Source: JBDOQU01 sp039839375 (GTDB taxonomy: Bacteria; Pseudomonadota; Alphaproteobacteria; DSM-16000; Inquilinaceae). Taken from it: 64,000 bases of DNA. The stretch is taken from the NCBI RefSeq assembly GCF_039839375.1, contig NZ_JBDOQU010000001.1:124001-188000 (forward strand), given 5' to 3'. A model generated the notes under the pieces. The model was given only the letters and a program-made list of their open reading frames with translations, did no database searches and had not been told where the DNA came from. Positions 17,431 through 23,925 of the stretch are shown one piece after another (position 1 is the stretch's first letter; each line of letters begins with the position of its first letter). The position numbers and the translations under genes were made by a program.

Positions 17431-18081
17431 ATGCCCGATTTAACTGCCTTTCTCGCCTTTGGCGTTGCTGTATTCGTCATGCAGGTGACGCCCGGACCGG
17501 ACATGATGCTAATTCTTGGGAGGGGCGTAGGGCAGGGTAGGCGGATCGCTCTCTGTACCATGCTTGGCATGACTCTTCTCGCCGGATTGGTCCAGCTCCC
17601 TTTGTTGGTGCTCGGCGTCGCCTCGCTGCTCTATGCCTCACCTGTCGCCTTCACGTTGCTGCAATGGGCAGGGGCAGCCTATCTCCTGTGGCTCGGCGTG
17701 CGGCTCATTTGGAAGAGCGCCCACACTCGCCCCGAAACGGCCGGTACACGACGCTCTGCTGCCTGGCCAGCCATGCGCGAGGGCATGATCAATAACCTGA
17801 TCAATCCGAAACCTCTGCTCTTCATGTTCGCCTTCCTGCCGCAGTTCGTCGATCCGGGGGCCGGACCGGTGGGGCCACAGCTCCTCATGCTCGGAATATT
17901 GCAGAAGCTCTCTGGCGTTCTGGTGCTCGGTTCGGCCGCGCTGGCTTCCGGTGCTGTCGGTGGTTGGCTCGCGCGACGACCGGGTTGGCTGGCGTGGCAG
18001 GAGCGGTTCGCGGGTGCGGTAATGATCGTCTTGGGAATTCGGCTGCTGATGTCGGGCGACGCTCGTCCCGCCCCATCTTAA
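17431..18081 (+). CDS. LysE/RhtB family exporter
   Basis: A 216-residue inner-membrane protein with about six helices. The N-terminal signature VTPGPDMMLILGRGVGQG and a conserved NLINPKPLLFMFAFLPQFVDP segment place it in the RhtB group, which exports amino acids such as homoserine or threonine. The ribosome site is GAGG near 17419. Its codons include TTA, GTA, CTA and AGG and more T-ending choices than the neighbours, and the flanks are also AT-richer, so recent transfer is possible. It sits just before tRNA-Lys. The substrate is unknown. Confidence 0.88.
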   Translation: MPDLTAFLAFGVAVFVMQVTPGPDMMLILGRGVGQGRRIALCTMLGMTLLAGLVQLPLLVLGVASLLYASPVAFTLLQWAGAAYLLWLGVRLIWKSAHTRPETAGTRRSAAWPAMREGMINNLINPKPLLFMFAFLPQFVDPGAGPVGPQLLMLGILQKLSGVLVLGSAALASGAVGGWLARRPGWLAWQERFAGAVMIVLGIRLLMSGDARPAPS

Positions 18082-18089
18082 AGGCGATG

Positions 18090-18110
18090 CATCATGCGCA
18101 AAACATGATG
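18090..18110. other. Short hairpin after the LysE gene
   Basis: CATCATG and CATGATG form a perfect 7-bp stem around CGCAAAA, 8 bases past the stop codon. There is no T-run after it, so a terminator role is only possible. Confidence 0.3.
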
Positions 18111-18205
18111 ATGCGAAGTGACCCCGGTTGACCCCGTCCCAATCCGCTTTTATGGTCCGCCCCGCTGCGGATGCGGGGAAATTCTCGGCCGCGAAAGCCG
18201 GCGAT

Positions 18206-18281
18206 GACCGCTTAGCTCAGCTGGTAGAGCAACTGACTTTTAATCAGTAGGTCCAGGGTTCGAGCCCCTGAGCGGTCACCA
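18206..18281 (+). tRNA. tRNA-Lys (anticodon UUU)
   Basis: A complete 76-base cloverleaf. The acceptor stem is GACCGCT/AGCGGTC (18206-18212 with 18271-18277). The D arm is GCTC-AGCTGGTA-GAGC. The anticodon arm is ACTGA-CTTTTAA-TCAGT with TTT at 18239-18241. The T arm is CAGGG-TTCGAGC-CCCTG. The discriminator A is followed by an encoded CCA (18279-18281). It decodes AAA and AAG lysine codons. Confidence 0.97.
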
Positions 18282-18305
18282 CCAAACAGCATGATCTTGA
18301 CAGTC

Positions 18306-18323
18306 CGGGTTTCCAAAAACCCG
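18306..18323. other. Short hairpin downstream of tRNA-Lys
   Basis: CGGGTTT and AAACCCG form a 7-bp stem with loop CCAA, 25 bases after the tRNA. It may help to end or process the tRNA transcript, but no clear T-run follows. Confidence 0.35.
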
Positions 18324-18382
18324 TGAACCTTCCCGCAGGCAGCCTGTTGGGAGCCACACAGCCATTTTGTGAGGTTTTCATC

Positions 18383-18703
18383 ATGCCTGCGGACGCCAAG
18401 CGACAACTCGTCGACTTCCTGATCGACCACTCTTTCGAACCCGTCATGAAGGCGCGGCCTGACGGACGGTCTGAGGCGGAGAAACGCAAGCTGGATCATG
18501 TCCAGGAAGCGACGCGCAAGGAGATAGACCGCTATCACGGCTATGATTCCGCGCGGGACGTGGTCGTCAATTTCCGGCGCGATCTCAACTCCCACGCCGC
18601 CGAGAAGGTCCACGCCGAGCTTCGGGATCTTGACCTGCCCACCATCAACGATATCCGCGACGAGTTCGAGGCGAAGGTCCGCGACCTCCACGTCGACACC
18701 TAA
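18383..18703 (+). CDS. Small charged protein of unknown function
   Basis: A 106-residue soluble protein, rich in Asp, Glu, Lys and Arg, predicted to be mostly helical (for example the ATRKEIDRYHGYDSARDV region and the tail INDIRDEFEAKVRDL). It has no signal peptide, membrane segment or catalytic motif that I recognise. The ATG at 18383 follows GAGG (18371-18374) with an 8-base gap, so I prefer it to an upstream TTG. It lies 101 bases after tRNA-Lys. Its composition resembles conserved hypothetical proteins of alphaproteobacteria, but I cannot name a family. Confidence 0.72.
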   Translation: MPADAKRQLVDFLIDHSFEPVMKARPDGRSEAEKRKLDHVQEATRKEIDRYHGYDSARDVVVNFRRDLNSHAAEKVHAELRDLDLPTINDIRDEFEAKVRDLHVDT

Positions 18704-18728
18704 TTCTCGCCTAAGCGTTATCCGGCCT

Positions 18729-18757
18729 TTGATCCATTCTCCGATTTACCATATTAT
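18729..18757 (+). promoter_or_regulatory. Promoter of the small membrane protein gene
   Basis: TTGATC, a 17-base spacer and TATTAT form a good housekeeping-type promoter in an unusually AT-rich gap. The expected start is near 18764, giving a leader of about 90 bases that contains the hairpin at 18779-18794. Confidence 0.6.
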
Positions 18758-18778
18758 CTAAGAGAACAGGTTAAGAAA

Positions 18779-18794
18779 CGACTTCGGGAAGTCG
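18779..18794. other. Leader hairpin
   Basis: CGACTTC-GG-GAAGTCG forms a perfect 7-bp stem. Read on the minus strand it is followed by TTTCTTAA and could act as a weak terminator for transcripts coming from the NUDIX gene; on the plus strand it lies in the leader of the small membrane protein gene. Confidence 0.4.
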
Positions 18795-18852
18795 GGACAA
18801 AACATCAATAAAATCCGACAACCAATTGATATTTCTATTATTGGAGGGACTC

Positions 18853-19074
18853 ATGCTGTTATGGCTCAGCATCGTGATCCTGCCGGTGGCGCTGGCGCTG
18901 ATCATCGCGATCGGTCGGGCCCGTCGGGATGAGCGCCCGGTCAGCCACGACCAGATGCAGGATACGCCCACGCTCCGACGGACCGAACCGTCGCGTTCGA
19001 TGGCTCCGGCCGGCCCGCAACTCGGCGTACGGGGATTCGAACGCCGGCGGGCGTCGCCGGGCGGATGGTTCTAA
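18853..19074 (+). CDS. Small single-span membrane protein, unknown function
   Basis: A 73-residue protein. Residues 1-23 (MLLWLSIVILPVALALIIAI in the core) form one transmembrane helix or uncleaved anchor. A basic, proline-containing cytosolic tail follows. It has a strong ribosome site GGAGG at 18843-18847, 5 bases before the ATG, and a plausible promoter at 18729-18757. It ends 5 bases before the converging NUDIX gene. No family is recognised. The ribosome site, promoter and clear hydrophobic segment are the reasons to accept it. Confidence 0.55.
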   Translation: MLLWLSIVILPVALALIIAIGRARRDERPVSHDQMQDTPTLRRTEPSRSMAPAGPQLGVRGFERRRASPGGWF

Positions 19075-19079
19075 AGCGG

Positions 19080-19685
19080 TCAGGCCTCGGCGAAGGTCCG
19101 GCGCAGGGCATCCAGGGTAGCGGACGGTAGTTCGCCACGGATCATCATGGCGTGCAGCTTGAGAAGGCCGGCGACGGTGATCGCGTCGGTTATCTCGCCG
19201 CGCCAGATTTCCTCAAGCGCTTCGGAAAACGGTATCGTGCGGTGTTTCAAATCCTCGTCCTCGTCGGGCGAGGGCGGCGCGGTGCGGCGGACGTCGAGCG
19301 CCAGATAGCAGCGGCTATGTTCCGTTGTGACGCTGTTCGACAGGTGCATCTCCAGGATCGGCCGCCAGTCCGACGATTCCAGCCCAGTCTCCTCCAGCAG
19401 TTCGCGCTTCGCATGCTCCAGCGGATCGCTGTCCAGCGGCGCGCCGCCTTCCGGTATCTCCCAGGAATACCGACCGAGCGGGTAGCGGTACTGTCCCACC
19501 AGATGGATGAAACCGTCAGCGTCCACGGGCACGACGCCCACCGCGCAATTCTTGAATCGCACCACGCCGTAAAGGCCGGACCCGCCCGCCGGATTCAGGA
19601 CTTCATGATGCGTCACCGATATCCATGGATTTTCATAAACCGTTTCGGAAGAAAAGGTTGTCCATGGATTTTCAGGTGAACTCAT
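19080..19685 (-). CDS. NUDIX hydrolase, ADP-ribose pyrophosphatase-like
   Basis: A 201-residue NUDIX enzyme resembling ADP-ribose pyrophosphatases, which clear ADP-ribose or nucleotide sugars. The catalytic helix is REL-LEETGL in EHAKRELLEETGLESS near residue 95. The Glu that usually ends the G-x5-E part of the box is Ser here, while the catalytic REUxEE core is complete. The N-terminal VYENPWISV-type strand and the GVVRFKNCAVGVVPVD strand are typical. The start ATG at 19685 follows a GGAG motif. The gene lies 20 bases past the strong terminator at 19706-19741, so its expression may depend on read-through. Confidence 0.88.
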   Translation of the reverse strand: MSSPENPWTTFSSETVYENPWISVTHHEVLNPAGGSGLYGVVRFKNCAVGVVPVDADGFIHLVGQYRYPLGRYSWEIPEGGAPLDSDPLEHAKRELLEETGLESSDWRPILEMHLSNSVTTEHSRCYLALDVRRTAPPSPDEDEDLKHRTIPFSEALEEIWRGEITDAITVAGLLKLHAMMIRGELPSATLDALRRTFAEA

Positions 19686-19705
19686 AGCCGCTCCGGATCG
19701 CGCAC

Positions 19706-19741
19706 AAAAAAGGACCGGTTGGTGGGGTACCCAACCGGTCC
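19706..19741 (-). terminator. Perfect intrinsic terminator before the NUDIX gene
   Basis: On the minus strand GGACCGGTTGG (19741-19731) pairs perfectly with CCAACCGGTCC (19722-19712) around an 8-base loop GTACCCCA, followed directly by six T residues. It would stop transcription coming from the Crp/Fnr gene or from the promoter at 19812-19840. Confidence 0.85.
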
Positions 19742-19806
19742 GGACCGAGGTGGTTCAGAGGTTGAAGGCTGGAGGGAACCGGTGGGGGACCGGACCTCCC
19801 TTAACC
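19706..19806 (-). ncRNA. Candidate small RNA or attenuator leader with two C-loop hairpins
   Basis: A transcript starting near 19805 would be about 100 bases. Hairpin 1 (19806-19760) pairs GGTT-AAGG-GAGG-CCGG with CCGG-CCTC-CCTT-AACC around the loop TCCCCCA, with small bulges. Hairpin 2 is the perfect terminator with loop GTACCCCA. Both loops are C-rich and could pair with G-rich ribosome sites. The heptamer ACCGGTT occurs in both hairpins (19783-19777 and 19739-19733), and GGTCCGG of hairpin 1 can pair with CCGGACC at the base of hairpin 2, so alternative folds are possible. An 18-codon frame also spans hairpin 1, but its ATG (19811) lies before the predicted start. Confidence 0.45.
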
Positions 19807-19811
19807 TTCAT

Positions 19812-19840
19812 ATATTAGAATATCGCTCATTGAGCGTTAA
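19812..19840 (-). promoter_or_regulatory. Promoter with palindromic operator in its spacer
   Basis: On the minus strand TTAACG (19840-19835), a 17-base spacer and TAATAT (19817-19812) form a plausible promoter. The spacer region holds a perfect 13-base palindrome CGCTCA-A-TGAGCG (19836-19824), placed where a repressor would block polymerase. The predicted start coincides with the first base of hairpin 1 of the candidate RNA. Confidence 0.5.
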
Positions 19841-19887
19841 TTGAAAGTGACAAAACGCACACTTAGTTCCTTGTCCGGCAAAAATAT

Positions 19888-20592
19888 TCAGCCGCCGTCG
19901 CCCCGCACGTCTTCAACCATCTCCTGAAGTTCGGCCAGGTCGGTGATCAGCAGGTGATCGGACCGGCGCTGCACCAGCCCCGTGCGGGCCAGGTCGCCGA
20001 ACACCCGCGCGACGGTCTCGCGCGTGGTGCTGACCCGGCTGGCAATGTCGCCATGGACGGGAATGGGCTTGACGATCGCGCTCCGGCCGTCCTCGGTCTG
20101 GCTTTTGGCGAGCCGCAATATCTCCGCATGGACCCTGTTGTTCGCGCCAAGCGTGCTCAGATCCATGATCCGTTCCGTCGCGCGCCGAACGACATAGGCG
20201 AGATTCTTCATGACGCCGAGCGCGAGCGTCGGGTTCTCCGTCACCGTCCGCTCGAAGACGCCCTGCGGCATGATCAGGACGTGGCTGTCGGTCAAGGCGA
20301 TGACGTTCGCCGACCGGGGCAGGCCATCGATGGCCGACAATTCGCCGAAATAGCTTCCGGGATCGAGATCGTCGAAGCTGATCTCCCGCCCGGAGAGGGA
20401 ATAATTCACGACCCGCACCCGACCCTCGACCAGGAAATAGACGTCGCGCCCTTCATCCTGGCGGTCGATGATCTGTTCGTTGGGCGCGAACCGGCGCCAC
20501 CGGCATTGCTGGCCGACCGCCTCTCTCGTCCGATGGTCGAGAGGGGCGAAGAACGCCAGATTGTCCAGGGAATTCTGCGTCGCCACCGTCAC
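19888..20592 (-). CDS. Crp/Fnr family transcription regulator
   Basis: A 234-residue regulator. The N-terminal cyclic-nucleotide-binding fold includes GSYFGELSAIDGLPRSANV, close to the cAMP-binding cassette of Crp. A long dimer helix follows, and the C-terminal winged helix contains RVSTTRETVARVFGDLAR as recognition region. It lacks the N-terminal cysteine cluster of Fnr, so an iron-sulfur oxygen sensor is unlikely. No ATG is available; the GTG at 20592 is the best start (a second GTG lies at 20586). It is divergent from the DUF502 gene, and its targets are unknown. Confidence 0.88.
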   Translation of the reverse strand: MTVATQNSLDNLAFFAPLDHRTREAVGQQCRWRRFAPNEQIIDRQDEGRDVYFLVEGRVRVVNYSLSGREISFDDLDPGSYFGELSAIDGLPRSANVIALTDSHVLIMPQGVFERTVTENPTLALGVMKNLAYVVRRATERIMDLSTLGANNRVHAEILRLAKSQTEDGRSAIVKPIPVHGDIASRVSTTRETVARVFGDLARTGLVQRRSDHLLITDLAELQEMVEDVRGDGG

Positions 20593-20760
20593 CTGTGCCC
20601 CCAGTTCGTTTATTGGCGGCCACAATAGGCATTGAAGCGCCGCAGGCAAAGCCGAAGCTTCGCCGCCTTCGGCCGCTTGACCAAAAGACGTTGCCAGAGC
20701 GTTTCTCTTGAACGCACCCTGTCGGGCGAAACGCCGGGAGAGGGCCGGGAGAGGATTATC

Positions 20761-21492
20761 GTGGGCGAGGCTGAGAGAAGCGCCGGCATACCGGCTGACG
20801 GGCAGAGGAAGAGGCGGCCGCCGAAGATGGGGCTGGTCGCCCGTCTCCGCACCTATTTCTTCGCCGGCATACTGGTGACCGCCCCGATCGCGATCACGAC
20901 CTATCTGGCCTGGCTGCTGGTGTCCTTCATCGACGATCGCGTCAACGCGGTCCTTCCGCCGCGCTTCAATCCCGAAACCTACCTTCCGTTCAGCGTGCCG
21001 GGCATCGGCGTCGTTGTGATCGTGCTGGTCCTGATCCTGATCGGCGCTGTGACCGCCGGCTATCTCGGCCGCATCATCATCCGCACGGCGGAGGGCATGG
21101 TCGGCCGCATTCCGGCGGTCCGTAGCGTCTATAGCGCGATCAAGCAGATCCTGGAGACGGTGCTGGCGAACCAGAGCAGCGCCTTCCGGGAGGTCGTGCT
21201 GGTCGAATATCCCCGGAAGGGAATATGGGCCATCGGTTTCATCACGGGCGCGACGAAGGGTGAAATCCAGGATCTGACGGAGGACGAGGTGATCAACGTC
21301 TTCCTGCCCACGACGCCGAACCCGACCTCCGGCTTCCTGCTCTTCGTGCCGCGCGGCGAACTGGTGACGCTGGACATGACGGTTGAGGAGGGAATCAAGA
21401 TGGTGGTCTCCGGCGGCATCGTGACTCCGCCCGACCGGCGATTGCCCCAGGAGCGGAAACCGGACGTGATCCCGTCCCGGTCCACCGGATAG
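20761..21492 (+). CDS. DUF502 family membrane protein
   Basis: A 243-residue inner-membrane protein of the DUF502 family. Two transmembrane helices are visible, around YFFAGILVTAPIAITTYLAW and VPGIGVVVIVLVLILIGAV. They are followed by the conserved soluble part with RIPAVRSVYSAIKQILET and PNPTSGFLLFVPR. The reading frame extends upstream, but the GTG at 20761 has GGAGAGG six bases before it and I chose it. Members are common next to recG in alphaproteobacteria; here it converges with recG, 2 bases apart. Biochemical function is unknown. Confidence 0.82.
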   Translation: MGEAERSAGIPADGQRKRRPPKMGLVARLRTYFFAGILVTAPIAITTYLAWLLVSFIDDRVNAVLPPRFNPETYLPFSVPGIGVVVIVLVLILIGAVTAGYLGRIIIRTAEGMVGRIPAVRSVYSAIKQILETVLANQSSAFREVVLVEYPRKGIWAIGFITGATKGEIQDLTEDEVINVFLPTTPNPTSGFLLFVPRGELVTLDMTVEEGIKMVVSGGIVTPPDRRLPQERKPDVIPSRSTG

Positions 21493-21494
21493 GA

Positions 21495-23576
21495 TCAGCC
21501 GGACCGGAGGTAGCGGACGGCGGCGTCCCGTTCGAACAAATAGAGCAGCACGCGCAACGCCTCTCCGCGCGGGCCTGAAAGCTCCGGATCGCGATCCAGG
21601 ATCAGCTTCACATCGTCCCGCGCGGCCTGAAGCAGATCGCCATGGATGGCGATGTCCGCCAGGCGGAAAGTCGGCATCCCGCTCTGCCTTGTGCCCAGAA
21701 CTTCCCCCGCGCCGCGCAGGCGAAGGTCCTCCTCCGCGATCCGGAACCCGTCCTCCGTCTCCCGCAGCGTCGCGATCCGCGCTTTCGCCGTTTCGCCCAG
21801 CGGCGCGGCGTAGAGCAGGAGGCAGGAGGAAGCGCCGTCGCCGCGCCCGATGCGTCCGCGAAGCTGGTGAAGCTGGGCGAGCCCGAACCTTTCGGCATGT
21901 TCGATCACCATCACGGTCGCGGCGGGCACGTTGACGCCGACCTCGATGACCGTGGTCGCGACCAGTATGTCGACCCCGCCCTCGATGAAATCCGCCATCA
22001 CCCGATCCTTCTCCGCCGGCTTCAGCTTGCCGTGGACCAGGCCGACGCGATCGCCGAACCGCGCCCGCAGGAAGGCGTGGCGTTCGGTGGCGGCGGCCAG
22101 GTCGCTGACCTCCGATTCGTCGACCAGCGGGCACACCCAGTAGATTTTCTCTCCTCCAGCCAGCTTGCGCTCCACCGCGTTCACGATGTCCGACAGCCGG
22201 TCGAGGGGGAGGGCGCGCGTGTCCACCGGCTTCCGGCCGGGCGGCTTCTCCGTCAGGCGCGACACCTCCATGTCGCCATAGGCGGTAAGCTGCAGCGTGC
22301 GGGGGATCGGCGTCGCCGTCATGACCAGCACGTCCATGCCCGCCCCCTTGGCGGACAGCGACAGCCGCTGATGGACGCCGAACCTGTGCTGCTCGTCGAT
22401 GACCGCGAAGGCCAGGTCGCGGAACGCCACATCCTCCTGCAACAGGGCGTGGGTTCCGATCACGATATCGATCTCGCCGCTGGCCAGCCGCTCCAGCAGC
22501 TCCGCGCGGGGGCGGCCCTTGGCGCGTCCGGTCAGAAGGGCGATCGTCAGGCCGGCGGGCTTCGCCATCGCCTCGATCGTCTCCAGGTGCTGGCGGGCCA
22601 GGATGTCGGTCGGCGCCAGCAGGGCCGCCTGCGCGCCGGTCTCCACGGCCGTCAGCATCGCCATCAGGGCGACGGCCGTCTTGCCCGACCCGACATCGCC
22701 CTGAAGCAGCCGCAGCATCCGTTTCGTCGACGCCATATCGGCGTCGATTTCCCCGATGACGAAGTTCTGGGATCCCGTCAGCCCGAAGGGAAGCCCCGCC
22801 AGCACCTTCTCGCGAAGCCGTCCTGTCCCCTTGAGCGGCCGTCCCTTAACTCCGCGCTGGGATCGCCGCACCAGCGCGAGGGCAAGCTGGTTGGCCAGAA
22901 GCTCGTCGAAGGCCAGCCGCTGGCGCGCCGGGTGGGAAGGATCGACCGCCGCCAGATCGTCCGGATTGTGCGCCTCCTTCACCGCCGCCGCCCAGTCCGG
23001 CCATTTACGCCGCGAAAGCCAGTGCGGATCCTGCCATTCGGGCAGGGTTGGCAAGGTCTTCAGCGCCGCCTCCGACGCCTTGGCGAGCATCCGTGAGGTA
23101 AGGCCCGCCGTCAGCGGATATTGCGGCTCCACCACCGCGATGGAGTCCAGTTCCTCCGGCGTTCCGATCCGGTCCGGGTGCGGCATCTGCGCCGTCGCCT
23201 GGAAGAACTCCACCCGCCCGCTGACCACCCGGTCCTGGCCGACCGGGAACTGTTTCAGCAGCCAGTCTCCCCGCGCATGGAAGAAGACGAGGTCCAGGAC
23301 GCCCGTGGAATCGGCGCAGCGAACGCGGTAGGGCTGACGGGCGCTCCGGCCGGGAAGATGCTCCTCGACCCGCACCGTGAAGGTGGCGATCTCGCCGGGC
23401 GCGGCCTGGCCGACAGGAACGATCCGCCGCCGGTCGACGACGCCGTTCGGCAGGTGCCACAGCAGGTCGACGACCTTGCCGCCGGTCAGCCGCTCGACCA
23501 GCTTCAGGGATTTCGCCCCGATGCCCGGCAGCGTCGCCGCCGACGCGAAAAGAGGATAGAGGATTTGCGGTCGCAC
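21495..23576 (-). CDS. recG: ATP-dependent DNA helicase RecG
   Basis: A 693-residue branch-migration helicase that reverses stalled forks and processes D- and R-loops. The N-terminal wedge/OB domain (about 1-240) is followed by superfamily 2 motifs: Walker A GDVGSGKTAVA, motif II DEQHRFG, motif III TATPIPRT and motif VI QLRGRIGRG. The length is normal. It is divergent from sdhE, 47 bases apart. The recG-sdhE-mfd grouping is typical of alphaproteobacteria and puts two related translocase motors side by side. Confidence 0.97.
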   Translation of the reverse strand: MRPQILYPLFASAATLPGIGAKSLKLVERLTGGKVVDLLWHLPNGVVDRRRIVPVGQAAPGEIATFTVRVEEHLPGRSARQPYRVRCADSTGVLDLVFFHARGDWLLKQFPVGQDRVVSGRVEFFQATAQMPHPDRIGTPEELDSIAVVEPQYPLTAGLTSRMLAKASEAALKTLPTLPEWQDPHWLSRRKWPDWAAAVKEAHNPDDLAAVDPSHPARQRLAFDELLANQLALALVRRSQRGVKGRPLKGTGRLREKVLAGLPFGLTGSQNFVIGEIDADMASTKRMLRLLQGDVGSGKTAVALMAMLTAVETGAQAALLAPTDILARQHLETIEAMAKPAGLTIALLTGRAKGRPRAELLERLASGEIDIVIGTHALLQEDVAFRDLAFAVIDEQHRFGVHQRLSLSAKGAGMDVLVMTATPIPRTLQLTAYGDMEVSRLTEKPPGRKPVDTRALPLDRLSDIVNAVERKLAGGEKIYWVCPLVDESEVSDLAAATERHAFLRARFGDRVGLVHGKLKPAEKDRVMADFIEGGVDILVATTVIEVGVNVPAATVMVIEHAERFGLAQLHQLRGRIGRGDGASSCLLLYAAPLGETAKARIATLRETEDGFRIAEEDLRLRGAGEVLGTRQSGMPTFRLADIAIHGDLLQAARDDVKLILDRDPELSGPRGEALRVLLYLFERDAAVRYLRSG

Positions 23577-23623
23577 GAGCCGGGTTCTATATCCAGTCCA
23601 TTCTCACATCGACAGGGGCCACC

Positions 23624-23914
23624 ATGCCGGACGCATCGGTATCCGCAGACATCGATCGCCGCCGCCGCCAAATCAGGTTCCGATGCTGGCATCGCGGCAC
23701 ACGCGAGGCCGACCTGCTGCTCGGCAGCTTCGCCGACGCCCGCATCGACGGATTCGACGCGCGGCAGCTTAGCCTATTCGAAGCGTTGTTGGAGCATAGC
23801 GATCCCGATATCTACAACTGGTTCTCCGGACGCGAGCCTCTGCCGCCCGCCCTGGACACCGAAATCGCCCGCCTCCTGATGGCCCACAAGGTCCCGTCCC
23901 CCGCCAGACCGTAA
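23624..23914 (+). CDS. sdhE: FAD assembly factor SdhE (succinate dehydrogenase assembly factor 2 family)
   Basis: A 96-residue soluble helical protein that promotes covalent attachment of FAD to succinate dehydrogenase SdhA. The essential RGxxE motif is present as RGTREADLLLG near residue 24, followed by LFEALLEHSDPDIYNWFSG, typical of the five-helix bundle. It starts 47 bases from the divergent recG and ends 11 bases before mfd, so it may be co-transcribed with mfd. Confidence 0.92.
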   Translation: MPDASVSADIDRRRRQIRFRCWHRGTREADLLLGSFADARIDGFDARQLSLFEALLEHSDPDIYNWFSGREPLPPALDTEIARLLMAHKVPSPARP

Positions 23915-23925
23915 GCCTGATCGAC

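Noticed and set aside
18255..18281. tRNA-Lys 3' end as an integration (att) site
   Set aside because: I found no second copy of the tRNA end and no integrase gene nearby, so an integrated element is not supported.
19622..19674. 14-base direct repeat TCCATGGATTTTCA twice in the start of the NUDIX gene
   Set aside because: It encodes the ENPW motif twice, which related NUDIX proteins also have, so it reflects the protein family and not a DNA repeat element.
20593..22134. Upstream extension of the Crp/Fnr frame by several hundred codons
   Set aside because: The extension runs antisense through the DUF502 gene and into recG territory and lacks any domain. The regulator has a normal length from the GTG at 20592.
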